Positions 34,398 through 41,847 of a stretch of DNA of 64,000 nt are shown here, piece after piece. A program made the position numbers and the translations under genes. The stretch is taken from positions 372,001-436,000 of the forward strand of contig CBDEUC010000003.1 of NCBI GenBank assembly GCA_965243105.1, given 5' to 3'. Numbering within the stretch: position 1 is the first letter of the stretch; each line of letters opens with the position of its first letter. The stretch comes from WLWS01 sp965243105 (GTDB taxonomy: Bacteria; Pseudomonadota; Gammaproteobacteria; Eutrophobiales; Eutrophobiaceae). Under the pieces are notes generated by a model. The model was not told the DNA's origin. It saw only the letters and a list, made by a program, of their open reading frames with translations, and did no database searches.

Positions 34398-34574
34398 ATG
34401 GTCACTCTAAAAAGAATGAGAGATAAGCAGGCCAGACAAGCTCATTTGATGATTGATTACAAGAAACAGGAAGATGAGAAATTTTTCGCTCAGACAAGGC
34501 ACGAATCTTTCGCAAAGCGGAGATCAGTGGGATGTGTGAGCAAAGAAGAAAGACTCGAACGCGGCAATGATTAA
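34398..34574 (+). CDS. Possible small charged protein containing repeat copy 1
   Basis: 58 codons from ATG 34398, which lies 2 bp after the TGA of the sortase target gene, so coupled translation is possible. The peptide is very polar (MRDKQARQAH..., KKQEDEKFF, RHESFAKRR). Its central 36 residues come from the first copy of the 115-bp repeat; copy 2 encodes the same residues but its frame closes inside the sortase start. No family is recognised. It may be a real small protein that was partly duplicated, or only a by-product of the repeat. Confidence 0.35.
   Translation: MVTLKRMRDKQARQAHLMIDYKKQEDEKFFAQTRHESFAKRRSVGCVSKEERLERGND
34408..34522. repeat. 115-bp perfect direct repeat, copy 1
   Basis: Identical over 115 bases to 34583-34697, at an offset of 175 bp. 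Past the identical part, about 38 bases (34533-34570) still resemble the first codons of the sortase gene (shared GTGAGCA, AAGAAAGA and GAACGC blocks). The whole 175-bp unit is therefore a tandem duplication of the sortase 5' region, with copy 1 decayed after the repeat. Confidence 0.95.
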
Positions 34575-34582
34575 ACTTTTCG

Positions 34583-34697
34583 TAAAAAGAATGAGAGATA
34601 AGCAGGCCAGACAAGCTCATTTGATGATTGATTACAAGAAACAGGAAGATGAGAAATTTTTCGCTCAGACAAGGCACGAATCTTTCGCAAAGCGGAG
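34583..34697. repeat. 115-bp perfect direct repeat, copy 2, ending at the sortase ribosome site
   Basis: The identical block stops exactly after GGAG (34694-34697), which is the Shine-Dalgarno site of the sortase ATG at 34703. Copy 2 therefore supplies the translation start of the sortase gene. Confidence 0.95.
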
Positions 34698-34702
34698 CGT
34701 AT

Positions 34703-35347
34703 ATGAAAATACGTGAGCATTTAAGAAAGATGAGAACGCCGTATGAGCGGAAAAGAGCCATCTTTCAGGTAGTAGTAATGGTCCTCCCCCTCAGCGGTTT
34801 GTGGCTGATAGCCAACGGCGGCTACATCCACGCCAAGGCCACGCTGGCACAATATCTCCTGGAAGCAGCATGGTCAGAATCTGTCCTGGGTCAAAAGGAG
34901 GTGAAACCCTGGCCCTGGGCAGATACCTGGCCTGTTGCCCGTCTCGAAGTGCCGGGCCTTGGAATCAACCGCATTGTCCTGGCCGGGGCTAATGGGTCCT
35001 CGTTAGCCTTTGGTCCAGGACGTCTTTTAAATCCCCACGGGGGGAGGGAATTTAGCAATACCATGATAGCCGGTCATCGGGACACTCACTTCGAATTTTT
35101 AAAGCACTTGCGTCGCGGTGATGTACTTGAACTGCATTCACTTGACGGGCACAGGGATACCTACGTGGTACAGGAAACACTGGTAACCAATAAGAACGAT
35201 CGCTCCTGGTTGAATATTGATGGCGAAAAACGCCTCACCCTGATTACCTGCTACCCCTTTGATGCAATTCGGCCGGGTGGTCCTCTACGCTATCTCGTGC
35301 TGGCACATCCACCGCCTGGGCCGGACTCCCGGGAGATCAGGATCTAA
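34703..35347 (+). CDS. Dedicated proteobacterial sortase
   Basis: The frame is open from 34628 but lies in the repeat. ATG 34703 has GGAG 5 nt upstream and gives 214 residues. An N-terminal membrane anchor (VVVMVLPLSGLWLIANGGYI) precedes the sortase beta-barrel. The catalytic triad is His125 in AGHRDTHF, Cys183 in TLITCYPF and Arg196 in GPLRYLV. Class C/D-like sortases of this marine group cleave one co-encoded target, here the VIT/vWA protein. Which nucleophile accepts the cleaved target in a Gram-negative envelope is not known for this system. Confidence 0.92.
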   Translation: MKIREHLRKMRTPYERKRAIFQVVVMVLPLSGLWLIANGGYIHAKATLAQYLLEAAWSESVLGQKEVKPWPWADTWPVARLEVPGLGINRIVLAGANGSSLAFGPGRLLNPHGGREFSNTMIAGHRDTHFEFLKHLRRGDVLELHSLDGHRDTYVVQETLVTNKNDRSWLNIDGEKRLTLITCYPFDAIRPGGPLRYLVLAHPPPGPDSREIRI

Positions 35348-35390
35348 ACGAAATTCACCCTTTCACACAGGCAAGAACTGAAATAACACA

Positions 35391-36563
35391 ATGCATACAT
35401 TACTCAAGAGCCATTCAATTGCACCAGCAAATGATTATCTTTCTTTTAATTCAGAAAGTGGAAAAGACCGTGTTTCAGCCAACCTTCGGCGCAAGCTGCT
35501 TTTTCGTCACTATTGTAATTTTGACTGGAATGAAGGCGGTGCGGCCGGCCCGATTAAATTCCTGGACCGTGATAGCATTGAATACGCACTTTGCCAGGCC
35601 GCGCATCATGATCGAAACGAAGAACGCATGGCAAGGCTTTGCCTGGATCGTGGCATGGCACTCGTCGACAAAAATGATGGGGGTATTTACCAGTTTGCCA
35701 GTGGCCCGGACTGGCACCGCTGTCGTTATTCAAAATCCATTGCCGCACAGGCAGGTTCCCTTAGACTCTACTCCCTGGCGTATTCGCTACTCGGCGAACA
35801 TGCCTACTTGACCACAGCACGAAAGATTTTTTCCTACATCAAGCGTGAATTACTAACGGAAGCAGGCGTCTTCAGGCCAGTGTTGATACCAGCGATGGTT
35901 GATGCGGCGAGGAACCGGGAGTTACCGGTTTTTATAATCCGCGATAATGGATGGTTACTTGAAGCACTGGGCAGCTACTACGAATTTTGCGGCGACCGGG
36001 CGGCCCTGGACACTGTAAGGGAAGTTATGGACAACCTGGTTTCGGGTGAACACCGGGTGGTCGATGTCCTGCTCAATGACTCAAAAGGGCAATTTGAACT
36101 TATAGACAAGCTGTCCATGGCAAGGGCGTGCCTGCAAACCTATCGAACAGGTGCTCAACACTCGCTTCTTGAAAAATGCGAGTCGCTGGCAAAAGGCATC
36201 GCGAGTGAACATACACACCCGGCAGGAGGATTTTGTGCGACTCCTTTTCGCGCAAATGGCGGCAAAGCGGACAGGCAGCTTGATGAAAATATCTGCGCCG
36301 CCAGGTTCTTCAACCTGCTCCACCACAATGTCGGTGATGGTCAATATCTTGAACTCGCCAGGCATGGCTTACGCTACCTGGCAAGACCAGAAGTGGCATT
36401 GGCGCGTCCCGAGGAAAGCGGGATCCTGTTACTGGAGGAGGAACTGACCACGACCCCGGTGAAAGTCACCATCCTTGGCGAATCCTCGAATGACAAGGCC
36501 AACAAGCTGCATCAGCAGGCCCTGCGTGCTTTTGGCTGGTACAAGGTGATTCACCGGCAATAA
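35391..36563 (+). CDS. YyaL/DUF255-like alpha-toroid protein without thioredoxin domain
   Basis: 390 residues. The sequence matches the six-hairpin (alpha/alpha)6 part of YyaL-type proteins: DGGIYQFASGPDW, YSKSIAAQAGSLRLYSLAY, the block VFIIRDNGWLLEALGSYYEF, then LDENICAARFFNLLHHN, and a C-terminal PVKVTILGESSNDKANKLHQ segment. The N-terminal thioredoxin domain of YyaL is absent. The fold occurs in sugar epimerases and glycosidases, but YyaL function is unknown. It starts 43 bp after the sortase gene, in the same direction, so it may be part of the sortase transcription unit. Confidence 0.7.
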   Translation: MHTLLKSHSIAPANDYLSFNSESGKDRVSANLRRKLLFRHYCNFDWNEGGAAGPIKFLDRDSIEYALCQAAHHDRNEERMARLCLDRGMALVDKNDGGIYQFASGPDWHRCRYSKSIAAQAGSLRLYSLAYSLLGEHAYLTTARKIFSYIKRELLTEAGVFRPVLIPAMVDAARNRELPVFIIRDNGWLLEALGSYYEFCGDRAALDTVREVMDNLVSGEHRVVDVLLNDSKGQFELIDKLSMARACLQTYRTGAQHSLLEKCESLAKGIASEHTHPAGGFCATPFRANGGKADRQLDENICAARFFNLLHHNVGDGQYLELARHGLRYLARPEVALARPEESGILLLEEELTTTPVKVTILGESSNDKANKLHQQALRAFGWYKVIHRQ

Positions 36564-36630
36564 TCCATGAAACTGCGAGGGTCTTCACATTTACAGGCAT
36601 CCAGGGAAACCTGGAACCGGTGCGTGTCGT

Positions 36631-36659
36631 TTTCCACTCCCATCAAATGGCTATATAAT
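36631..36659 (+). promoter_or_regulatory. Candidate sigma-70 promoter of mscS-like gene
   Basis: TATAAT at 36654-36659 is preceded by TTTCCA (four of six consensus bases) at 36631-36636, with a 17-bp spacer. The start codon follows 61 bp later, behind an AGAGGGGA ribosome site. Confidence 0.55.
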
Positions 36660-36719
36660 CCCCGCTTTTACGCTGTCTCTTAATATTCAACCTGATACTT
36701 ACCAAGAGGGGATCTTAAA

Positions 36720-37517
36720 ATGCTGGAATCAGCCTTTGTAAAGGAATTAGTCATGAATGTCGTTGTCGCTGCAATCATACTCGTTGTGGGTATGTGGCTG
36801 GCGAAGCGAATCAAGAACCTGCTAACGAGCCAGATGGAAAAACGCGGTGTCGATTCCATGCTTGCGTCATTCATTGGCAGTATTGCTCACATACTGATCG
36901 TTGCTTTCGTGCTCATCGCTGCACTGGGACAACTGGGTATTCAAACAACTTCACTGGTCGCCATTATTGGTGCCGCTGGTCTTGCTATTGGCCTGGCACT
37001 ACAGGGCTCACTGGCAAACTTCGCATCCGGCGTCATGATCATTGCCTTTCGCCCGTTCAAGGTGGGTGATTTTGTCGAGGCCGGCGGTGCAGTTGGTATT
37101 GTTGAGGGTATACAAATTTTCTCAACACAGATGCGCACCGGTGACAACAAGACCATTATCGTACCTAATGCCAATATCACCGGCGGAATGATCACAAATT
37201 ATTCCACCAAGGACACACGTCGCGTGGACCTGGTATTTGGAATCGGTTACGACGATGACATCAAGAAGGCAAAAGACATACTGCAAAGCCTCGTGGAAAA
37301 AGACGAGCGCATACTCAAGGATCCCGAGCCTGTAATAGCAGTGTCGGAACTGGCCGACAGCAGCGTGAATTTTATCGTGCGGCCCTGGGTTAACTCTGCC
37401 GATTACTGGGGAGTTTACTGGGACCTCACTGAGCAGGTGAAACTGACATTTGATGCCGAGGGGATCAGTATTCCCTTCCCGCAGCAAGATGTACATATGC
37501 ACCAGGTCGCAGCCTGA
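36720..37517 (+). CDS. Small-conductance mechanosensitive channel (MscS family)
   Basis: 265 residues. Three membrane helices lie in the first 110 residues. The pore-lining TM3 is GAAGLAIGLALQGSLANFASGVMI, with the alternating Gly/Ala packing of MscS, followed by FRPFKVGDFVEAGG, the beta domain entry. The C-terminal cage ends in ISIPFPQQDVHM, the MscS C-terminal motif. It opens on membrane tension in osmotic downshock. It stands alone between its own promoter and a strong terminator. Confidence 0.95.
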   Translation: MLESAFVKELVMNVVVAAIILVVGMWLAKRIKNLLTSQMEKRGVDSMLASFIGSIAHILIVAFVLIAALGQLGIQTTSLVAIIGAAGLAIGLALQGSLANFASGVMIIAFRPFKVGDFVEAGGAVGIVEGIQIFSTQMRTGDNKTIIVPNANITGGMITNYSTKDTRRVDLVFGIGYDDDIKKAKDILQSLVEKDERILKDPEPVIAVSELADSSVNFIVRPWVNSADYWGVYWDLTEQVKLTFDAEGISIPFPQQDVHMHQVAA

Positions 37518-37524
37518 TCGTAGC

Positions 37525-37562
37525 GCGGGTGTGGGCGTCTGCCCGCACCCGCCTTTCTTTTG
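37525..37562 (+). terminator. Rho-independent terminator of mscS-like gene
   Basis: A 12-bp GC-rich stem (37525-37536 with 37541-37552, one G-U pair, loop GTCT) is followed by CTTTCTTTT, 8 bp after the stop codon. Confidence 0.85.
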
Positions 37563-37569
37563 TCTCTAC

Positions 37570-38403
37570 CTACCTTTTTAATCCAATCACCGAAGGCGGT
37601 GGAACAAAGCCTTCCCGGCTTGGCTTTTCCGGCCAGAATCTATTAGGAGCCGGCTCCAGGCATTGCAGGACACCCACCTGGCAAAGCGTGCTTCGCCATT
37701 CATACTTTAGAAAATGCTCTTCAGCCGGCTGCGCTTTCGGCGAGAAATGCACCAGGCGTGCCCGGGAATACTTTTTCTCGCCATAGCCGGTACCTGGCTG
37801 TGCACTCTCTTTCTTTCGGATTTTCCCGGCTAAAGTGCCTTCATCCATGCGGGCATTTTCACCGACACTTTCGTTAGCAGCCTGGTCATTTGAAGAATAT
37901 GTTTGCGGCAGCGGCCTTCGCCAGTTTTTTTCTTCAAACACCGCCAGGGCAATTACGCCCATCGCGGAATAATCCTTCCACGCCCCTGCGTAGGAATCCT
38001 CGGCTTCCGTAAAATAGAACTTGTTGACCTGTTCCCGCGACGCCCGCCAGCCTTCGTAGCTGGCGCTTTGCCATGGCCCAAGAATATACATGCGCTCGGT
38101 ATTTCCCAGCTGCGATTTTTCACCACTGATAATATTCCTGCCGTCCACCGCAATCACCAGGCCAACCCTGGAGTTGCTGTTGTTACGAATACGTATCGCG
38201 TAGTTTTTGCCCCGGGTCGCCTCGAGGTAACGACGATGCGTCCTCCCATCCTGCTTCAGGTCAGTCTCATAGACTGGAAGAGCAACTCCGTGTTCATCGA
38301 TGATCTCGACATTGACCTTTTGCATTTGGTGCGCAACAGAAGGAACGGCCAATGTGCACAGCAACAGCATGGACATGCGAGTAGTGATTGTTCGTATTGA
38401 CAT
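37570..38403 (-). CDS. Secreted protein of unknown function
   Basis: The frame opens at 38616, but ATG 38403 has GGAG 6 nt upstream and starts a signal peptide (MSIRTITTRMSMLLLCTLAVPSVAH), giving 277 residues. The mature part has a jelly-roll-like N-terminal domain with KNYAIRIRNNSNSRVGLVIAVDG and an acceptor-like WQSASYEGWR. The C-terminus is basic and low in complexity (KIRKKESAQPGTGYGEKKYSRAR). The N-terminal pattern is like proteins annotated only as hypothetical, and I cannot name a family. An RSxxxF-type terminus or membrane helix is absent, so it is likely periplasmic. Confidence 0.75.
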   Translation of the reverse strand: MSIRTITTRMSMLLLCTLAVPSVAHQMQKVNVEIIDEHGVALPVYETDLKQDGRTHRRYLEATRGKNYAIRIRNNSNSRVGLVIAVDGRNIISGEKSQLGNTERMYILGPWQSASYEGWRASREQVNKFYFTEAEDSYAGAWKDYSAMGVIALAVFEEKNWRRPLPQTYSSNDQAANESVGENARMDEGTLAGKIRKKESAQPGTGYGEKKYSRARLVHFSPKAQPAEEHFLKYEWRSTLCQVGVLQCLEPAPNRFWPEKPSREGFVPPPSVIGLKR

Positions 38404-38480
38404 GTTTTTCTCCGTTTTTGATAAGTCCAGTCCTGTAAACGGAGAAAAGAAACGAAAAGGGTTAAGAGGAACTGTTTTTT

Positions 38481-39125
38481 TTAGATAATCGTACTCACGA
38501 TAGACAACAATAAATTCATTATTGGCCACAGCAGGGCACCAAGAATGCCACTGAAAAGGAGCGCGACCAGGATAACAAAGCCCCATGGTTCCAGCTTTGC
38601 ATATCGAGCGGCCCATGAGGGGCTCAAGAACGCGGCGACAATGCGACTGCCGTCAAGGGGAGGAAGGGGGAAGAGGTTCAGGATCATAATAACCACATTA
38701 ATCTTGATACCAACGACGGCCATATCCTGCAGCAGGTAAGTGAAGGCTGTGCTGCCACCAGCGGCGTTAAGGAGCATCAGGAAGATTATCCACAGGATCA
38801 ACATGGCCAGGTTTGCTGCTGGTCCGGCCGCAGCAACAATGGCCATGTCACGTCTCGGCTGTCGCAGGTTTCGCCAGTCCACGGGGACCGGTTTCGCCCA
38901 CCCAAAAGGCGGCACAGAGAGGAATATCATCAGCAGCGGAAGTGCGACCGTGCCGATAGGGTCCGCGTGCTTGACCGGATTAAGGGTAAGCCTGCCCAGG
39001 ACTTTTGCGGTGGGATCCCCGAGCTTACCTGCCACCCAGCCGTGGGCCACTTCATGCACGGTAATGGCGAATACAACCGGAATGGCAAAAACGAGGACTT
39101 GTTGAACCAGGGCAACAGCATTCAT
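38481..39125 (-). CDS. Site-2 protease-family zinc metalloprotease (M50, FpeB/YwhC-like)
   Basis: 214 residues with five or six membrane helices. The zinc-binding HExxH is HEVAH at 24-28 within TM1. The second ligand motif is NLFPLPPLDGSRI near 145-157, with Asp as the third ligand. No PDZ domain is present, so it belongs to the short M50 group, intramembrane proteases of mostly unknown substrates. It lies 35 bp after ttcA on the same strand and may share its transcript. Confidence 0.9.
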   Translation of the reverse strand: MNAVALVQQVLVFAIPVVFAITVHEVAHGWVAGKLGDPTAKVLGRLTLNPVKHADPIGTVALPLLMIFLSVPPFGWAKPVPVDWRNLRQPRRDMAIVAAAGPAANLAMLILWIIFLMLLNAAGGSTAFTYLLQDMAVVGIKINVVIMILNLFPLPPLDGSRIVAAFLSPSWAARYAKLEPWGFVILVALLFSGILGALLWPIMNLLLSIVSTII

Positions 39126-39160
39126 ACCAGCTTACCGGGTAAAACAGTAAAAGGGGGTAA

Positions 39161-40012
39161 TCAGTCCGATTCCCTGTCTACGAGCCAGGACAGTGACTCG
39201 GAAGTGTCGGGCACGATTTCAGTGCCGAGGGATTGAAAATCATAGCTCTCGCTGTCGGCCAGGTGCGAGGGCACAATATTCTGCATGGACGTAAAAATGC
39301 TCTCCACGCGACCGGGAAACTTGCGTCTCCATTCACCCAGCATTTGCTTGATTGCCTGCCGCTGAAGGTTGTCCTGGGAACCGCATAAATTGCACGGAAT
39401 AATGGGAAACTCCATGGACTCGGCATAACGTTTTATATCCGCTTCCTTGCAATAGGACAGCGGTCGGATCACCACGTTTTCCCTGTCGTCACTCAGTAAT
39501 TTTGGCGGCATCGCCTTGAGTTGCCCGCCGTAAAACATGTTGAGGAAAAGGGTTTCAATCAGGTCATCACGATGGTGACCCAGGGCAATCTTGGTATAGC
39601 CCTGTTCCCTGGCGAAGGTGTAAAGGATGCCCCTGCGCAGGCGCGAACAAAGTCCACAGGTAGTTTTACCTTCAGGAACCACGCGCTTTACAACACTGTA
39701 AGTATCCTGCTCAAGGATATGGTAGGGCACACCTATTTCATCCAGGTAATTGGGCAGCACGTCTTCGGGAAACCCGGGTTGTTTCTGATCCAGGTTCACG
39801 GCTGTCAGCGAAAATTCAACCGGTGCTTTCTTCTGCAGGCTCAGCAATATGTCCAGCATGGTATAAGAGTCAGCACCACCTGAAAGACAAACCATCACCC
39901 GATCGCCATCTTCAATCATGTTGAAGTTTTCGATGGCCTGCCCGGTTTGTCGGCGCAGTCGCTTGCGCAGCTTGTTAAAACTGTATGCGCTTTTTTTCTC
40001 GAGCGCTTGCAC
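39161..40012 (-). CDS. ttcA: tRNA 2-thiocytidine synthetase TtcA
   Basis: 283 residues. The PP-loop SGGADSYTML (44-53) binds ATP; most TtcA proteins have Lys where this has Ala. Two CxxC pairs (TTCGLCSRLRR about 122-125 and CNLCGSQDN about 211-214) hold the Fe-S cluster that carries sulfur to C32 of certain tRNAs. ALGHHRDDLIETLFLN is the family signature. The start is GTG 40012, overlapping the stop of the Rap1a-like gene by one base (TAGTG). The substitution is tolerated in the SGGxDS motif, so activity is expected. Confidence 0.93.
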   Translation of the reverse strand: MQALEKKSAYSFNKLRKRLRRQTGQAIENFNMIEDGDRVMVCLSGGADSYTMLDILLSLQKKAPVEFSLTAVNLDQKQPGFPEDVLPNYLDEIGVPYHILEQDTYSVVKRVVPEGKTTCGLCSRLRRGILYTFAREQGYTKIALGHHRDDLIETLFLNMFYGGQLKAMPPKLLSDDRENVVIRPLSYCKEADIKRYAESMEFPIIPCNLCGSQDNLQRQAIKQMLGEWRRKFPGRVESIFTSMQNIVPSHLADSESYDFQSLGTEIVPDTSESLSWLVDRESD

Positions 40013-40407
40013 TAGATTAAACCGGAGGAACTACAGGGGTAGGATTTGTTTAATGCCTCGCTCACCAGCACATAGGCTTCCTCATCATGTCTTTCCGGAA
40101 CATTTTCAAGCCAGGTGGTCACGGTGTCGGTCACTTCTTCAAGGCTGACTGCATTGGGGTCAATACAAAATAGCATGGCACCCCCTTCCATTTGCTGCAT
40201 CATCACGACAGTTTGCACGAGACCAAAAATAAACTGCATACAGGCCTGGGTCGGTTTGCTGGCTGCTGTGGGTTTTTCACAATCTGCAAGAAATTCCCTG
40301 GCAGTCAGTACTTCCTCTTCCTCGTCCTGCGCGCTGGCTGGAACACATGTCAGCAGCAGCACGGAAAGCACTGCGGCAATGATGTTTTTTCTATTAAAGG
40401 TGTTCAT
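40012..40407 (-). CDS. Secreted Rap1a/Tai-like protein
   Basis: 131 residues with a signal peptide (IIAAVLSVLLLTCVPASAQ). The mature protein has the Rap1a/Tai disulfide pattern: FLADC...ACMQFIFG...LFCIDPNAVSLEEV...AYVLVSEALNKSYPC. Family members include immunity proteins against type VI amidases, but many are orphan periplasmic proteins. No type VI effector gene is near, so an immunity role is not supported here. It overlaps the ttcA start by one base, an odd partner for a tRNA enzyme. Confidence 0.75.
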   Translation of the reverse strand: MNTFNRKNIIAAVLSVLLLTCVPASAQDEEEEVLTAREFLADCEKPTAASKPTQACMQFIFGLVQTVVMMQQMEGGAMLFCIDPNAVSLEEVTDTVTTWLENVPERHDEEAYVLVSEALNKSYPCSSSGLI

Positions 40408-40453
40408 GGGCGCAGAATACTACCATTCCCTGTGCAGCGGCACATCCACCAAG

Positions 40454-41053
40454 TCAAAATCCGGCACCGGGCTGCGCCAGGTAATCCTTTTCGGCTATTG
40501 TCGAATCCCGCCCGAGAATGGCATTGCGATGTGGAAAACGACCGAATTCTTCTATCACGGCATGATGGGCCCGGGCATAGTTGTAAAAGCCCTCGAATTC
40601 CTTGCGGCAGCCAGGCGGCGCAATTGATACCAATTCCTGCATCAGTTCCACGCAGCGCTGCTGATCCTGCAGCGATTCCGAGTGCTCCAGTGGCAGGTAG
40701 AAAAACACGCGCTCAAGGGGCACAAGCTCAAGGTCCACACCGAGTTCAATGCCTTCCTTGCAGAGAGACAGGGCCAGAGGGTCCTGCTCAAACGCGCGGG
40801 CCTGGTCACGAAAGATATTCCGGGAAAATTGATCAACGAGGATAATCAGGGCAAGCCAGTCACTGGCCTCGGCCTTCCAGGCTTTCAGGTCATCGCTACG
40901 AGTAGAATCCAGCGCGGCGCCAAAACGTGCCTTTATTTCCTCGTCGACGAAGGGCGATTTTCCCCACCACAGGCTCGACTGGCTGCTGATTTGCTGCCTG
41001 GGCGAAGCGGCTTCGCCAAACCAGTAGTCGAGGATTTCCCGCGCTAACTGCAA
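40454..41053 (-). CDS. DUF924 family protein
   Basis: About 199 residues from TTG 41053; a TTG at 41080 would add nine residues and overlap the upstream gene by 20 bp. The signatures of the family are present: ILDYWFGE at the start, LWWGKSPFVDEEIKARFG, LALIILVDQFSRNIFRDQARAF, FFYLPLEHSE and the C-terminal RFPHRNAILGRDST. The all-helical fold has tetratricopeptide-like character, but no function is established. Both starts are non-ATG, so the exact N-terminus is open. Confidence 0.88.
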   Translation of the reverse strand: MQLAREILDYWFGEAASPRQQISSQSSLWWGKSPFVDEEIKARFGAALDSTRSDDLKAWKAEASDWLALIILVDQFSRNIFRDQARAFEQDPLALSLCKEGIELGVDLELVPLERVFFYLPLEHSESLQDQQRCVELMQELVSIAPPGCRKEFEGFYNYARAHHAVIEEFGRFPHRNAILGRDSTIAEKDYLAQPGAGF

Positions 41054-41060
41054 GGGAGGT

Positions 41061-41249
41061 TCACCCTCTCGCGAGGGCAATCAGCGCAATTACGAAAAGT
41101 ACCACTATGGCAATTGGCACCAGCGCGCCCTTCCAGTCCGGGTTTTCAACTTCCTTGCTGCGTTGCATGGCTTCCTGGGCCGAGGGCCACAGGAACACGA
41201 GCAGCATTACAGCCATTATCACACTCAGTAATTGAGCCCAGAAACCCAT
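41061..41249 (-). CDS. Small two-helix membrane protein
   Basis: 62 residues with two hydrophobic helices (LLSVIMAVMLLVFLWP and ALVPIAIVVLFVIALIALARG) around a polar loop. No family is recognised, though small proteins of this shape often accompany envelope genes. It ends 8 bp before the preferred DUF924 start, in the same direction. The ATG start at 41249 follows AGGAGATTGTCGTC, a fair ribosome site. Confidence 0.65.
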   Translation of the reverse strand: MGFWAQLLSVIMAVMLLVFLWPSAQEAMQRSKEVENPDWKGALVPIAIVVLFVIALIALARG

Positions 41250-41340
41250 GACGACAATCTCCTGCTGTTGCTCTGCATCCTGTTCACCGCCGCTTCGGAC
41301 TTCCTGTCCTCTCGCGGCATACTGTCCTTCCGTGGACGTA

Positions 41341-41368
41341 AAAAACCCCGCCGAAGCGGGGTTAAAAA
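41341..41368 (-). terminator. Rho-independent terminator of the cold-shock gene
   Basis: The stem AACCCCGC/GCGGGGTT (41344-41351 with 41356-41363) has a 4-nt loop, with A and T runs outside. On the minus strand it lies 20-45 bp past the csp stop. It is symmetric enough to work in both directions. Confidence 0.9.
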
Positions 41369-41387
41369 TTCATACTACGTGTTGTAG

Positions 41388-41597
41388 TCAGTTTTTCACT
41401 TCAACTTCCGTTGCGTGAAAACCTTTTGGACCCTGTTCTGCCACGTAGGTAACGCTCTGTCCTTCGTTCAGTGTTTTGAATCCATCCGACTTTATTGATG
41501 AGTAATGAACGAAGATATCGTCACCTCCCCCCTCAGGTTCAATGAAGCCAAACCCTTTTGAATTATTAAACCACTTAACAGTACCACTACTACTCAT
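41388..41597 (-). CDS. Cold-shock domain protein (CspA family)
   Basis: 69 residues, the standard single cold-shock domain. RNP1 is KGFGFIEP and RNP2 is DIFVHYSSI; the aromatic patch is in VKWFNNSKGFGFI. It binds single-stranded nucleic acid and melts RNA structure. A GGGGGAGA ribosome site precedes the ATG. Whether it is a cold-induced or constitutive member cannot be told; the 5' leader here is short relative to cold-induced csp genes. Confidence 0.96.
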   Translation of the reverse strand: MSSSGTVKWFNNSKGFGFIEPEGGGDDIFVHYSSIKSDGFKTLNEGQSVTYVAEQGPKGFHATEVEVKN

Positions 41598-41795
41598 TGC
41601 AATCTCCCCCTATGAAATTGGATAAATAGTGCACAGCCTGGAATGGGACGACAGAGACAAAAGCGAGACCTGACACGACCTATACCTCAACTGCATGGTG
41701 GTCAGGATAGTCCATTAAATTGGCTTTTGCCAAGTGAAACTGGGTCATTTATCCCTGTTTTCAGGCTATTTTTGCGCTTTTGGGGCACATATGCC

Positions 41796-41822
41796 TTGAA
41801 ATTCAGGTCATTCCTGTATAAT
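41796..41822 (+). promoter_or_regulatory. Candidate sigma-70 promoter of typA
   Basis: TTGAAA (41796-41801) and a perfect TATAAT (41817-41822) with a 15-bp spacer lie 26 bp before the start codon. The spacer is short, so a slightly shifted -35 is possible. Confidence 0.55.
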
Positions 41823-41847
41823 TCGCCGCTTTTTGCAAGCGAAGAGC

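Noticed and set aside
36600..36615. 6-bp GAAA-loop hairpin after the YyaL-like gene as a terminator
   Set aside because: The stem is short and has no adjacent T run.
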